Shown here one piece after another: positions 45,841-57,999 of a stretch of DNA of 64,000 nucleotides. Each line of letters starts with the position of its first letter. The first letter of the stretch is position 1. Made by a program: the position numbers and the translations under genes. The notes below the pieces were generated by a model that was not told where the DNA came from, ran no database searches, and was given only the letters and a program-made list of their open reading frames with translations. The stretch comes from Zoroaster sp. YZ-2022 (lineage: Eukaryota > Echinodermata > Asteroidea > Forcipulatida > Zoroasteridae), in assembly GCA_029582265.1 (NCBI GenBank), contig CM055819.1, positions 42,423,263 to 42,487,262 on the forward strand. Direction: 5' to 3'.

Positions 45841-46411
45841 TTTGTGTGCCCGGAATAAGGTCGTAGAGCCTTACGACCTTCTTCCTGCCGCTGAACGATA
45901 TGGGGATGCAGGATTGAGGGATTTTTCCTTTCCTTTGTAGTCTATTTACGCCATGAAACAACTCGCATTTTATAGTTTTCCCAAGAAATGTTCACATTAT
46001 GAGGAGGAAGGTTGGTTATTTGCCCACTTATGTTTCATTATGTATATGAATATAGGTCAGTTTTTTCTGTCAATCCGGATCCGCCCCTAACAGGGGTAAC
46101 TGTCATAACTCTCATATTGTCATAATAAGAAATAAGAAGTATTTTTGAAATGTTCATGGAGCAAACAAATTTTTGTTTTAGAATCATTGAAAGGAAAACA
46201 CTGAATACTAGGAATAAACTGATATATGCATGATTCCTGGTTATCCATTTGAAACTGCACATAACATGATAGATGAACAAAGTATGTTTAAACCTGTCAT
46301 TTTTCAGTGGGGCAATATTTTTACATTTTTCCCCAGAAATATTACCTCTGGAATACACTAGATGTCCTGAGTTTTTCCCAAGTCAAATTAGAAAAAAAAA
46401 TTGTTTCTTTA
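45841..46411. other. Unique AT-rich sequence
   Basis: No gene or repeat family recognised, apart from the small hairpin at 45869-45888. Confidence 0.4.
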
Positions 46412-46949
46412 AAGGGTGCACTCCACTAAATAGTGAGAAATTCTTTGTTTTTCTGAAAAACAAAGATTTTAGGGCCGTACATTTGAGAGATTGTGTAAAA
46501 ATGGTCCAATATCATGACCTGGGGATCCTTGACTTCCATTTTTGAGTATTTTTGGATACACAAGGCCCTGAAAAAGTGGTCCTTATTTGATTTCAAGCGT
46601 AAGGCCTTTCTCCAAAATGGATGCTAGTCAGTGTGGGTATTTTCACTAGTATAGAGGGAGGTTTCCATTGGGATGAGAATAACTCGACAGGCCTCTGGAA
46701 AATCAACATTTAATTGAGAAAACAAATAATAAATAAAAGGTCAGACATCAATCAATATTTTGTTTTAATGATTTTAAACATTTTAAGATATCTAAGTATT
46801 TTTTAATGACTTTTTAATATTTTGTATTTAGCATTGGTTGCTATGGCAGTTTCTTTATTGGGGTGCACACTATATAATCAAAATGGCAGCGTCCATGAAG
46901 TGTGTTGACCGTGGGATTTAAAGAAGTTTATTTAGTGGGATACACCCCT
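46412..46949. mobile_element. Inverted-repeat DNA element (~540 bp)
   Basis: The left end aagggtgcactccactaaat and the right end atttagtgggatacacccct are inverse of each other at about 16 of 20 positions. The interior is AT-rich and has no transposase. No target duplication is evident. Confidence 0.6.
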
Positions 46950-47512
46950 GTCTCTTTTCTTGAGGACAGGGTACTAGTCTAGACACTACCCACTAGTCTT
47001 AAGCCAGGTTCCTCCGAACGTGAAACAAATAGTGATGTCAAAAAAGTTGAACACATTTCAACTTGCATGAATCATTTGTCACGAAAGCTGCATACATCAC
47101 ACTTTCTGCAATTACTTTTAGTCATGAATTGGTGCATTGCTCCTATTTTATGAAATGTATTGCTCCTATTTTATGAAATTTATTGGAAGATTTAACAATG
47201 GATAGCCATTTTATGAGACTGAAGGTCAATAACCTTTACTTTAAAAAGTAAGTTTCTCATAAGAGACCCAATGCCGCCTTCGAACGGTTAATTTGATTAA
47301 ATAATGAATGAATGTCGGCTCTAGCCTCTGATTACAATTTTGAACTTGAGGTTTACCGTTTACAAATAAAATAGAAATGTGAATTCAGAAAAGAACAACC
47401 CATGTTGCTCATTTGTTTTGTTTTGGTTTCTGGTATTTACATATTTGTATTTTAATTAGGGCAAATGAAATTGATTGACCATGTTTGAAAACAAAATAAA
47501 TAAATAAAGATC
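46950..47512. other. Unique AT-rich sequence
   Basis: A short duplication of tgctcctattttatgaaat lies near 47129-47180. No gene is seen. Confidence 0.4.
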
Positions 47513-47640
47513 AGATTTGGGATTCGCACCTGTAACCTCTCCGCTACCATTCCAGTGTTCTTCAGTGCATGCTTTGTGACTATTACCATACTTGCCCAGG
47601 AAGGGGCTAGCCCCCTGTAAAATTTTTTTTTTTTTTTAAA
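47513..47640 (-). mobile_element. Possible truncated tRNA-like SINE, minus strand
   Basis: On the minus strand, tggtagcggagaggt resembles an A box and ggtgcgaatccc a B box, and a poly-T run on the + strand near 47627-47638 is at the opposite side. The two boxes are closer than in a real tRNA, so this is a degraded or truncated element at best. Confidence 0.3.
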
Positions 47641-48344
47641 TAACAAGCTGGAAAACGTATATCGCCGATTCTGAACCCCTAGTTGGACCACATGTATGTA
47701 AACATACCCCCAGTTGTAATTGTATGGGTGCGAAGACTAGGGGATGGGGTTAGGTATGTACTTGGATGCCTTTTAGCCCAGGTATCCATTTTGTCAGATC
47801 ACCCAAATATTGTACAAATGTAAATTGAGCTATTTATTTTATGGGAGCATTGGGATAGTTCAAGTTAAGTACTGACCATGAAGCCCATTAACACAAGTCG
47901 GTGTAAAGATATTAAACAAGAAAAGAGAAATAAATGCATATTATTACCATATGATCATTTTACAGTTATCCTTCAAATTACATTGTGTTGTCTCGTATCT
48001 GTGAAAATTTAAACAGTTTAAACTTGAGTTTTTATTTTATTGCATTCCATAGGATTCTTAAGACATGGAAGGCGTGCTTATCTCATCAGACCCGGAATCC
48101 AGGTTATATTAATTTTGACCGGACACTTTTCGTATCAAAAGGACTCCTTATCAAAAAGTTGGGTCATACTAATTTTGACCCAGAATTAGATCAGCCGATA
48201 TGATCCGATTCCAGGTAAAAATTCGTGACCCAGGTCATTCTGACAATGAAAGTGTCAGCATAAATACAACCGGGTCAGATTTGACTCATTTATTATTATT
48301 TTTCCTTTGTGCATAACTTGAAAACGGTAATAAAAAAGACGGTA
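47641..48344. other. Unique sequence
   Basis: A repeated motif tactaattttgacc (48105-48120, 48167-48182) is the only structure noticed. No gene is seen. Confidence 0.4.
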
Positions 48345-48660
48345 TGTATTGACTCGTGCGCAAATCTAAGCCTATTCGTTTGTGCACAAATCTAAGCCCA
48401 TTGACTTGTTTACACATCTAATCCTTTGAAATTTCGCCGCCTGGCTGGCCTGATCAATGTAATGAATAATCCTACTGTGGAATGTGTCCAGGGGACCTAG
48501 ATTCATCTAACTACACAACCAACCAGTGTTTTGTGTACAAATCTAAGCCCCGTTCACGCGTGTCCAAATCTAAGCCCCGTTCACTAGTGTACAAATCTAA
48601 GCCCCGTTCACTTGTGTACAAATCTACATGTAAGCCATGTGTGTACAAATCTAAGTACCC
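48345..48660. repeat. Imperfect ~30-bp repeats (gtgtacaaatctaagccc)
   Basis: The word gtgcacaaatctaagccc or gtgtacaaatctaagccc recurs about eight times (near 48355, 48384, 48535, 48560, 48588, 48615, 48640) with spacers such as cgttcacttg, in two clusters separated by unique sequence. Confidence 0.8.
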
Positions 48661-49048
48661 TGAGGGTCGCTGACCTTCACAACCCTAACTATCAATCATC
48701 CTTCTGTAGGAGTGTCCAGGAGACTTCCATTCATGAATTTAGACTGTCAGTGAAGGGTTAGGAAAGGATTGGGTACGGTGTATTAGTTCGTTAGAAAACG
48801 GATCGCGTAGTGTAATTACGCGTAATTAAAAGTGCCTTCCGGAGTCTCCCCTTATTCCGCTTGTGTGATTATTAAGGGGACGATGCTCGCAGGGTTAATC
48901 CGATTTGGACTTCAAAACAAAGGCAATTTCAAAAAGTCTTTGGTGTGAATTTCAATGTTGCAATACTTATTGCCAGTGAGTGTATAGAAAACAATAGTGT
49001 TTTTCATTAGTGTTAATAATTTAAATGAAAGGCGCAATATCGTCACGA
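48661..49048. other. Unique sequence
   Basis: Nothing recognised. It contains gtaattacgcgtaattaa, a near palindrome at 48811-48828. Confidence 0.4.
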
Positions 49049-49212
49049 TCAACAGGGCATGGAATCGGAGTGCTCGTTTCAGATTAACTCAGTGACTGAA
49101 ATAATACCCCACATGATAAGGTCAAATTACCTTTGCTGCTGCATACATGAGTCAGTAATTTTCAGTTACTGTGTTCATCTTAAACTAGGACACCGATTCC
49201 ATGCCCTGTTGA
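49049..49212. mobile_element. 164-bp foldback element
   Basis: The left arm tcaacagggcatggaatcgg is the exact inverse of the right arm ccgattccatgccctgttga. The complementarity continues inward with mismatches (cagtgactgaaa versus ttttcagttactg), so the whole element can form one hairpin. It is non-coding. Confidence 0.8.
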
Positions 49213-50681
49213 AAGTCTGCTCTGTCCCTTTAAGCTAGAAAACAATAATGCCATCTACAATGGTGACCAAAACTGTTGGCACACCTTGACACAGTAACAT
49301 AACTTTATGAGAAGAAATCCCCCTCCCCTTGTCCACTGTTTGTTGTTAAGTGATATCACACTGTGAAATGTTTCCAATAAAATTTGGTTTTACCTCGACA
49401 TTGAATGGGGGTGGGGGGGGGGGGAGGTGTTGTGGTGGTGTGCCAACAGGTTCTGCACACCATTGGTCTCTGTTTTGAGCTTGTATATCATGTACCTTCA
49501 AAATCATTTCATGCATGGGTGGCATGTTGCTTTTGTCAGTCTTGCTTTACCATTTTGGACTCTGATTATTATTTAATACTTCACTGATTTCAGAAGTATA
49601 TTCATTGATATAAATACTTCATTGATACATAATAACCTCAACTATACTATTATTGAAGACAAACTCATTTATTGCCAACACAATATCACATTATTTGATT
49701 AACAGAAAGGGCCTACAATCATACATGGTCATTCCTGTGAGAATAAAGATTGTTATCCTAATATGTATTCTGTGCATCAAGCAAAAGATCACTAATCTAC
49801 CGAGCCTTCCATGAAGATGGGTGCGATTTCGACAATACTCATCCTTTAAATAAATACTTGGTAGACCGTTCATCTGAAGTTTGGTAGATAGGGTTAATTG
49901 TGACACTGGCATAATAAAGCGCCCTCTGTAATATTCAGTAGATACGTGTGGGGAAATAATAATTATCTTGCACTATGCTTTAACTCTCAATAAATGACCT
50001 ATGTGGAGAAATGTCGAACCTGCTTTTTAATGATGGAATATTTAATATATAAAAAAGCCCTATTTCTTGCGAATTCGTATGTTTTGGAAATATTATATTC
50101 CGTGTGGATCTTTATTTTCTTGAAACGTTTATCTGTGTGAATCTTTATATTCTCTGCTTTTGTAAAGATGATATTTTGCTCTCCAGCTTAATTATTTATT
50201 TGAATACTCGATTGAATCTTTCAATGGGCTTAGAAATATTCGGTAATTATACAATCGGGTAATTGCTATTTGATATAATATTATATGGAAACCCCCATTC
50301 CCCCAAACAAAAACAAATTTATGATCTTAGATGAGCAATTCCATTACTGAGTGAAGGTTGCCATGTTTGAACACGAACCCAGCGTGGGCGAGCAATCACT
50401 CATGTGCGTGTACGCAGCTTTGCTGGCAGCTTGGAAAAAGAAACATAGGTCAAGGGATTGACAATAATATACCCCTTTTAATTTTTTAAGGTAAAATCAA
50501 ATAGGGTATTCGGTTTATCTACCCTTTTTGCTGATTATTTGTTCATAAATATAGGGCAGAAAAGATTATTTGCCGTTTTCAGTATATCTAAGCAAATAGG
50601 GTGTTCGGTTTGTTTTACCGTTTTCAGTATCCTGTTTTTAACGGTATGAACCGTGCTTGTGTTGTTACATACATTGTCAAG
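49213..50681. other. Unique sequence
   Basis: A poly-G tract (ggggtgggggggggggga near 49407-49426) is the only low-complexity feature. The word gggtattcggtttatctacc near 50503 recurs in part at 50600-50625 (gggtgttcggtttgttttacc). No gene is seen. Confidence 0.4.
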
Positions 50682-50757
50682 ATGTGTGTTAGACAAGTAG
50701 ATGTGTGTTAGACAAGTAGATGTGTGTTAGACAAGTAGATGTGTGTTAGACAAGTAG
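50682..50757 (+). repeat. 19-bp tandem repeat, 4 copies
   Basis: The unit atgtgtgttagacaagtag is repeated four times without change. Confidence 0.98.
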
Positions 50758-50911
50758 GGCCAAACAAAAAAAGTCTCCCGTTTCTGGTCATAGGTCTTTA
50801 AAAATGTTAAAAATCTTTAAAAAAAAAAATAAAATAAAAAATGTTGACGCGTGGGTTTGAGGCGACGCGCGTGCGAGACCAGAAATCGGAGACTTTCTCT
50901 TTTTAGCCTAA
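50757..50911. mobile_element. ~155-bp inverted-repeat element
   Basis: The left end ggccaaacaaaaaaagtctc then ccgtttctggtc and the right end gaccagaaatcggagacttt then ctctttttagcc are inverse of each other over about 30 bp with few mismatches. A small A-rich loop lies between. It abuts the 19-bp repeat. Confidence 0.75.
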
Positions 50912-52285
50912 TAAGTGAAATATATTATTCATGACACATATTATTGCTGGGCAGTGTATAGTTAGTAGAATACAGCCAAATAGAGAAATATTGTTATTCA
51001 TTATAGATTGTCGAAAACAACTACAGCCGCAACTCTTCACGTAACTATAACAAGTATACATCACCTACTATCCTGGAAAAATGACAGATTCCATACTAGT
51101 ACTAAAGAAGATGAAAATGTAGTCAAGTGGTGTTTGGAAACAACATGTAGGAGATATTGAGCAATGAATCTGTGCACAAGAGTCCATGACAGTGAGAAGT
51201 CTTCAGGAGAATGAAGACTATCAGAGCATATACTGATCGAAGCGTTGAGTTTCTCATCACCAGTTCTTCTCAGAACCGACAATTATTACAAATCCTAAGA
51301 GGTTGTTTACATGGTGCTACTACAAACCTTATACTACTGCTAACTATAGGGTTAGTTCAATGTACAAACAACACTTGGAGGCACCATGCTTTTCAGTCAC
51401 TTAAGCGTGAGGTCATTTTTTCCGTACAGGCCATTATGTGTACGGATCCTAATTCTGAGTAGGGAGGGAAGCACCCAGGGAATGGGGAGGGGCGGGGCCC
51501 TTTGCTCCTTCCCCTATATTTACATAACTGAGCATGTGCCATTCCCCGTCTCTATAATATTCTGACAGGCCTGCTACAACGTACAATTATTGTACATAAT
51601 GTGCACTGTCTCTTATCCCTTACTAATAAATCTCAGGATGATGACATGGTGAAAGTGGGATGTCGTCTTGCCGAGATAATTTATCTCAGGATGTCGTCCT
51701 AAAATGTCTGCTTTAAAATGTAGGTCTCATTCAGTGTGGTTCATGACATACCAAATTCTCAATTACTTGTTGAAGTTGACTATATTGTGTTATTAGGCTG
51801 TCATGACTATCCTATCATTATAAGAAACTTACAATAAATTGAATTAACAGTGGTTTGATTCATGTGTGTACAAAGATGTGTGCATTAGTAAGCATATAAT
51901 GTAGTTTGCCTACCACCAGTCGGCAAGTAGTATGATTGTGACATACAAAGATCTATTCAGTAATTGCATAGATAAAAACAAGTTAGCTGCATATAGTACA
52001 GTATGATATGTCAGATATTTGGGGCTAGCTAGATTTTCGTGACAAAATGGATTTGTCAATTAGGGTATGCTGAATTCAGAAAAGTTTGGTACCATTTTTT
52101 AAAGAGCATCTTCAGCCGCCATTTTGAATTTCAAAATGGCCGTAATTTTTCGTATATTTTGGGAAAATACCTTAACTTATCGACTACTGAGAACTGTTTT
52201 ATTGTTGAAATTGCTACATTTTGATGAAATGGAACCTTCATAAAATCATTATTCTTAATTGCTTGTGTTTTATATATATGTATGC
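50912..52285. other. Unique sequence
   Basis: Several short open frames lack splice context or recognisable motifs. Two copies of the word atgtcgtc occur near 51660-51700. No gene is called. Confidence 0.4.
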
Positions 52286-53996
52286 CACCCCAAGCACTGC
52301 AAAGAGGCCATTGCCTACAGTCAAGCCCCTCCGTACACTCTTAAAACAGATTGGTTAAAATAACCAATATAATGTTTAATTTTAACCATTGTTGTTGGTA
52401 GATATGTGTCCAACCAAGATCTTGGTCAAATTAACCAATCTAAATTTGTTTACCTTTTTAACCAATAATTTTGGGTTGAATTCTAACCAATATAGAGTTG
52501 GTCATTTTAACCAATATTATGGTTGTGACCAAGATCACATCCAATATTTATAGTTTGAAATATAACCAATTTACTTTGCATTCATACAACTGTTGTACCC
52601 TTTGCACAACTGTAATATGCTTAAATTGCATTAATTTTATTAACATGTAATGGCATCAATGATTAAATACATATACAATATACATACAACCTTGTCCATT
52701 AATGTACTGTCACCTGTAGCTTGACTCCTGTATTCTTTATGACACACTGTATGATACACATTATGTGCCATATATAGTTCAAGTTCAATCATCTTTTCAG
52801 TCACAGTTACTGATTTTTTCCATTTTGTTTCATTTTTGTGTTCAAAAGAAAATGTTGTGTTTACATTTTTGACAATCTTCACAAATTCTTCGATAATTTA
52901 TACAAGAAAAAACACAATTTACATTAAATGTTAAATTTAAAAAAATTATCACTATATTTTCAAAGAAATTGTACAACTTCTAGCCCCGCCTACTTGTTTG
53001 CATATTTATAAAACAACCAAGATATTGGTTAAAATTACAAACATTCTGTGACCAAGGTAATTGGTTGCCAAATAACCATTGTATTTGTCACTTGTTGACC
53101 AGTCTCTTGGTTAAAATAATAAAAATAGTGTTAACCATTTAAATTGGTAGTTTTTTAACCAATCCGTTTTTAGAGTGTATAAGACGTATCTGTTCCACTG
53201 ATACCTTATACAGGAAACGGTCGTCTGACCTAAGGCAACACCTTGTATCCCAGGGTCACAGCAAACGCAGGGTCCAACTAGCTATCAGCAGGGCGATCTG
53301 TATCCCCGTAGCACCCTCTTGGCTACCCGGGGTAACAAGAAAACCCTTCCCAACAGAGTTCCCCTGGTCACTACTTATCACCCCAGATTACCCAGACTTT
53401 CATCTATCGTAAATGATAACATGACTATTTTACACTCCTCCGATAGGTTACGCTCAGCCATCCCCGAGCCCCCTTTGATTGCTTTCCGTCGCCCCCGTAA
53501 CCTCGGTGATATATTGGTTCGGGCTAGGCTCCCTAGCACCAACAGTGACCTTAACGTCACTGATCATGAATCACCACAGGGTTGCTCCAATTGTACCCGC
53601 TCGAGATGCAAAACCTGTTTGTATCTCAAACCTGCTCAGAAGGTGAAAAGCCACAGTACTGGTCTCACATACACAATCAGAACTAAATCTCAGTGTGACA
53701 CACCCAATGTTATATATGTAATCTCATGTAAAAGATGTGGTATACAATATGTAAGGGAGACAAATACCAAATTGTGTCTCCGCTTTGCCAACCATGTTTC
53801 CTCTGTGAAAACTAAAAACCCTACCCTGTGACAATCCATTATATTAACAACCCTAATCATAGCATTAATGATGTTGAACTCATTGAAGCCTGCACTAGCA
53901 ATGATACACATCGCAAAATTAGAGAGTCACACTGGATACATCAACTAAAAACACTTCAACCATTCGGCCTCAACATCAACACAGGTGTCAAATAAC
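52286..53996 (+). mobile_element. Penelope-like retroelement, 3' part, dead
   Basis: The reverse-transcriptase end reads HPKHCKEAIAYSQA (52286-52327), then RRICSTDTLYRKRSSDLRQH from 53182. The spacer and linker follow in another frame (NRVPLVTTYHPRLP, PEPPLIAFRRPRNLGDILVR), with a cysteine-rich CSNCTRSRCKTC, then the GIY-YIG endonuclease start NVIYVISCKRCGIQYVRET. A further frame gives NDVELIEACTSND...RKIRESHWIHQL and FGLN to the stop near 53996. This order is diagnostic of Penelope-like elements. At least two frameshifts (near 53305 and 53825), 5' truncation and an inserted DNA element show it is inactive. The catalytic YIG glycine is replaced by R. Confidence 0.85.
52336..53177. mobile_element. 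TA-flanked DNA element (842 bp) inside the Penelope-like element
   Basis: The ends cactcttaaaacagattggt and accaatccgtttttagagtg are near-perfect inverse repeats flanked by TA on both sides (52334-52335, 53178-53179). The interior is full of aaccaat / attggtt words and has no transposase. The terminal word CACTCTTAAAAC is shared with the element at 58000-58232, so both belong to one Tc1/mariner-like non-autonomous group. Confidence 0.88.
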
Positions 53997-55489
53997 CCTG
54001 CTATTTTTACCTATATTATTACTATTCACCTATATCACTGCTAGATTTTATCAACTGCCTTGATATATATTTGTTTACCTTTATGTTATCTTATATATTA
54101 TTCCTTTTTTCCAACTGTCTCTTACAGGACAATTTTAATTTAGCTATTTACACACACACACACACACACACACACCAACCCCTCAATTTGTAAGGTGTAA
54201 CCCCCCCCCCTTGTTGTCCTTTTGTGTATTGTCCTATTTTTACCCTAGTTTACTACATACAAAGTCCTGTCCTATAATGAATATTAAAGTGAATCTAAAT
54301 CCGGTTTATATTTATTATGAAGAATGGAAACTTGCTCCATGTGTTTATCACCGAGGTTACCATAAACATTGGTTGAGAGGAACGTTTTCCCTTAACTGCT
54401 TTTTCTTATGAAATAATGTATCAGAATTTTATAAAAATTTCAAATTTGTTTTTTTTATTATCTAACCCATCAAAACAAATGTTATTTTAAAAAAGTACCA
54501 TAAATGTTTCTTTTTCAAACTATTTGTGATTTTACGACGCAACTTTCATCAGCCCCAAATATTATGACAACCTCCATGAAATGACCAACCTGATTCAGTG
54601 CTCATAATTAAATGATTTACTTTCTTGATAATATTTAAATGTTTGAATTACTCTCATATTTGCAACACAAATCTGCTCCACAAGACATGATAGGTATTAG
54701 TATAAACCTCTGTTATAATACCAAATATACAAGTACTTTTTACAAGTATATTGACAAACAATATCCCAAATTACCCAAAAATGATTTTATTTCTTGATAT
54801 AAAACTCATTGTAGCTCGTACAATCTAACAATTTTCTTACATAATTATATGATAGTGCTGTATATATATATTAAATTATACTTTGTTATATAAAAACTAC
54901 AATGAAATCTCATCCATGATACAGTTATATGGCAGGCACAGATTGGACACATTTTTTACACTACAATGAACAATGACAATAGACGTACACATTCTTTTGA
55001 AGTATAATTCTGATAACGTTCAGATAAAATATATAATTGCAGAGGATTACATATTTCTGGCAACTGGATTAATCTTTCTACGAGATTATACAAAACATAA
55101 ATATCACTATATTTAATTTGTATACACTTGACATATAATACACATCTTAATTACAATAACTCTTAATAAATGAAAATATATAAATGACACTGTGTGAAAT
55201 TATACACATAGTTAGGTATGATTAAGTTTAACTTTTTATGAATGAATTAACTCACACCAGCTGATGTCCAATCACAAGGTCCACCATGATTGGGACAGAG
55301 TGAAAGTTATACAGTTAAAAGGCACCCCAGGGAAAATGAACACACCAACAAAATGAAGCAGAGGAACATAAAAAAGATTTTTTTTTATAATATAATTTAA
55401 TTATTACTAACAATAAATTTACAATAAACATAACATCAATTAAATTTAATACGATTCAAGTAAATTTAGATAAATGATAAATTGGAACC
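53997..55489. other. AT-rich non-coding sequence
   Basis: Contains a (CA)n microsatellite at 54150-54174 and a C run near 54201-54210. The Penelope-like 3' flank probably ends here. No gene is seen. Confidence 0.5.
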
Positions 55490-55862
55490 CGGTTGTTGAT
55501 CGTTGTATAGTTGGCTGGTTAAGCGTGCGGCGGTGACATGGGAACTCTCACTGGATAGAGATGACGTCATCGGCGGATGACGTCAGGTCCCCTAATACCA
55601 TAGTCAGCGTCGTGCCTCTCCATGTCACAACCAGACCCCAAAGCCCAGAATTTTTTTTTTTTTAAATCGACCTTAAAGGTTGTGGTGACTTAGCAGCTTT
55701 GCCCCAGTCTCGGCAATCTCAACTCGGATCTCAACGGCTGATCAGACCTGCATTAGTGGAGCTCAGATCCGTACCCCCAGGGTGGGGTCTCAGGCAGAGG
55801 CCTCAGTGCCGGGAGTGCCCAAAGTCATCGAGCCGGTGGTCAAGCTGCTAAGTGTCTCCCAA
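55490..55862. repeat. GC-rich island with internal inverted repeats
   Basis: It stands out from AT-rich surroundings. The arms gacttagcagctttgcccca (about 55688) and gtggtcaagctgctaagtgt (about 55836) are imperfect inverses, and gtgacatggga (55532) pairs with ctccatgtcac (55618). The structure suggests a foldback element, but the limits and family are unknown. Confidence 0.5.
55562..55585. promoter_or_regulatory. Two perfect CRE palindromes (TGACGTCA)
   Basis: TGACGTCA occurs at 55562-55569 and 55578-55585. This is the consensus site of CREB/ATF factors. The sites lie about 1.2 kb upstream of the collagen-like gene start. Function is inferred only. Confidence 0.4.
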
Positions 55863-56819
55863 ACCCCTTTACTTTTCTTTATACACGACACCAATAATGA
55901 ATATTCATTTATCCCATAAATTTGAATAAAAATATAGATCCAGACCGTGCATGTTAAATCATGTTGGGAAACCTTTGCATGTTTAAGCCAAATAAGGAAA
56001 TCAAATTCACAACAGATTCTTTAGTAAACAAAAAGGTGCAGCCCCATGGCTCGGTGGACTATAAAAAAGTAAGGTGGTACTAAAAGGACATGATTTCGTC
56101 ACACCCACAGGATTTAAGTACAATTATTTATGTTACCTTAAAATGACATTTATACATTAATTCTAAGTTTGTGACACTTGGAATAATAATTGATTCTAAC
56201 CTCAGCTGGAAGTCATACGTTAATTATGTTGTTTTCATTGCAAACCATCTTTTATCATCAATTTGTCACCATAGACAGTTTTTCCATTTTAATATCAGTT
56301 TGTCTTATGTAAGCCGCAGTAGAATTATCACAAAGGTTGCTGACGTCATAACCCTGGCAAGTGACATGTATTATGTTGGTGATTAGATGATGTACTGTGG
56401 TGCTACAGAGCTCTACTAAAGGGAGTCACCGGTTCAGTTGCTTACCGTTAAGAACGTCTTTCAAATTCACCTTTGATTGTCGAAACAGCAAAGCTTATCT
56501 GTGCAAAAACATGTAAGTGTGTTAAGGCCCATTGGGAATGCTTTATTTTAGTTTACATGACACAATTTGATGTTGAAACGCCTTTGAAAATGTAGATTCT
56601 GTACTCATGCCGACTTTTACCAGTGAACATTTTATATTGGAATTTGATTAAAATTTTGATTTGCTGTTGGGTCACATGCCTAATGGCAGACAAAATGAAA
56701 GTAGTACGAATGTATGAAGTAATGGAACTTGTTGGATGCCATATTTCGTGTTTGAGAAAAGCTGTTTTATTGTCTCGTTTGTTGTTTTGTATATTTAACG
56801 ATGGATGACATCAGTGAAG
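55863..56819. other. Upstream region of the collagen-like gene
   Basis: AT-rich, with no recognised exon or TATA box that can be tied to the start at 56820. The promoter is probably within this stretch but cannot be placed. Confidence 0.35.
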
Positions 56820-56892
56820 ATGAAGACTTATATCTACTTGATTCTTCTCATGGTGTGTGTAGGATGTGTCATTGCAACTTACGAAGATAAAG
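56820..56892 (+). CDS. Collagen-like secreted protein, exon 1 (signal peptide)
   Basis: The ATG at 56820 opens MKTYIYLILLMVCVGCVIAT then YEDK, followed by one base and the consensus donor gtaagt. A lysine, a run of about 17 hydrophobic residues and a small-residue end (VIAT) make a convincing cleavable signal peptide, so the product should enter the secretory pathway. Phase 1 at the donor fits the next three exons. An overlapping ATG at 56801 in another frame gives an acidic frame that stops at 56890 and is probably not used. No family is named from this exon alone. Confidence 0.75.
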
Positions 56893-56980
56893 GTAAGTCA
56901 ACAAGTCATGTTCATATATTGAACTCAATCGAATAATGTTTTCTCAGGAATTATCGCAAAACCAAAGCACTGGATTTGAG

Positions 56981-57442
56981 GGAAAGAATGTCGTATCCGA
57001 CCGCCACTTTTTAAGTTTTTTTTTAAATTTATTTTGTACAACCAATAAGCAGTTAAAAAATGATTCCATCGATTTTTTGGGGTACAGAAAGCGAAAACTG
57101 TCTTTAAAATCCACTTTTATGATGGTTTTCGGAATTGATTTCCCTTCTAAAAAAATCCTCCCCTTCAGAAAATAGAAGGATCCTATATATTTGCCACTGC
57201 GCATGTACAATGACCGTATTGGTCACTTATGGGGGAGATGACAAGATCAGACTGACATGACTGAGGAAGTCATCGTATACCAAAAATGCCTGATTTTTCA
57301 TGAAATAAATATCCTCGGGTAATTTGAAGTAGGCAATATATCCATCATCATCCATATGTTCTCCACCTTACTAGATAGGTAAGATTACATTATTGGTTAT
57401 ATTTAATGAGAAAAAGTGGCGGTCGGATACGACATTCTACCC
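56981..57442. mobile_element. hAT-like element with 8-bp target duplication (462 bp)
   Basis: The ends ggaaagaatgtcgtatccga then ccgccacttttt and the right inverse aaaaagtggcggtcggatac then gacattctaccc match over about 32 bp. GATTTGAG flanks both sides (56973-56980, 57443-57450). An 8-bp duplication is typical of hAT transposons. No transposase frame is seen. It sits in intron 1 of the collagen-like gene. Confidence 0.88.
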
Positions 57443-57450
57443 GATTTGAG

Positions 57451-57784
57451 TTTTGTTTTTAATATATACAACAAATAATAATAATTCGTTAATCAATGAG
57501 ACATTAAAAACAAAGTACATATATTGGGATGTAATGTGATTTCGTTTAAATGTATTTTGAAATGGATGAATAATTAACTGTGCGCTATGATTCACTTTTT
57601 GAACGAAGTTTACATTTTGATAAAATGTCTGAAAAGCATCTGTCCTTATAATACTTTATTCATTATACTCTTTATACAAAAACCCTGTTAAGGTTTCAGC
57701 TTCAAATAGAAAATGAATTCTGCTGTTATCTTGTATTCATTCCAACGTGGAAATATCATCTTTGTATATTATATCAGTACCTTA
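57451..57784. other. Intron 1 sequence
   Basis: AT-rich, no exon or repeat recognised. Confidence 0.4.
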
Positions 57785-57993
57785 ACTATGGGGAGGGAGG
57801 GGGACGGGGGGAAGTGCCCCCAGCCGAGGTCCGTGCCCCCAGCCGAGGTCCGTGCCCCCCGGCTCCCCATTCAGAATTTTGAAAAAAATAGGTCCCAATT
57901 TGAGACTTCAGGATTCAAGTATTGACATCCCCCTAGAAAAAGTGGTGCACCCCCTAGTGACCCCTGAAAATTGGACCCTAGTTACACCACTGT
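57785..57993 (-). mobile_element. Element end with cagtggtgtaactagg signature
   Basis: On the minus strand the right boundary reads cagtggtgtaactagggtcc, followed by G-rich and C-rich stretches. This terminal wording is common in dispersed non-autonomous DNA elements of invertebrates. Near 57810-57860 the word cccagccgaggtccgtgccc is duplicated. The other end is not clear. Confidence 0.45.
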
Positions 57994-57999
57994 ATTATA

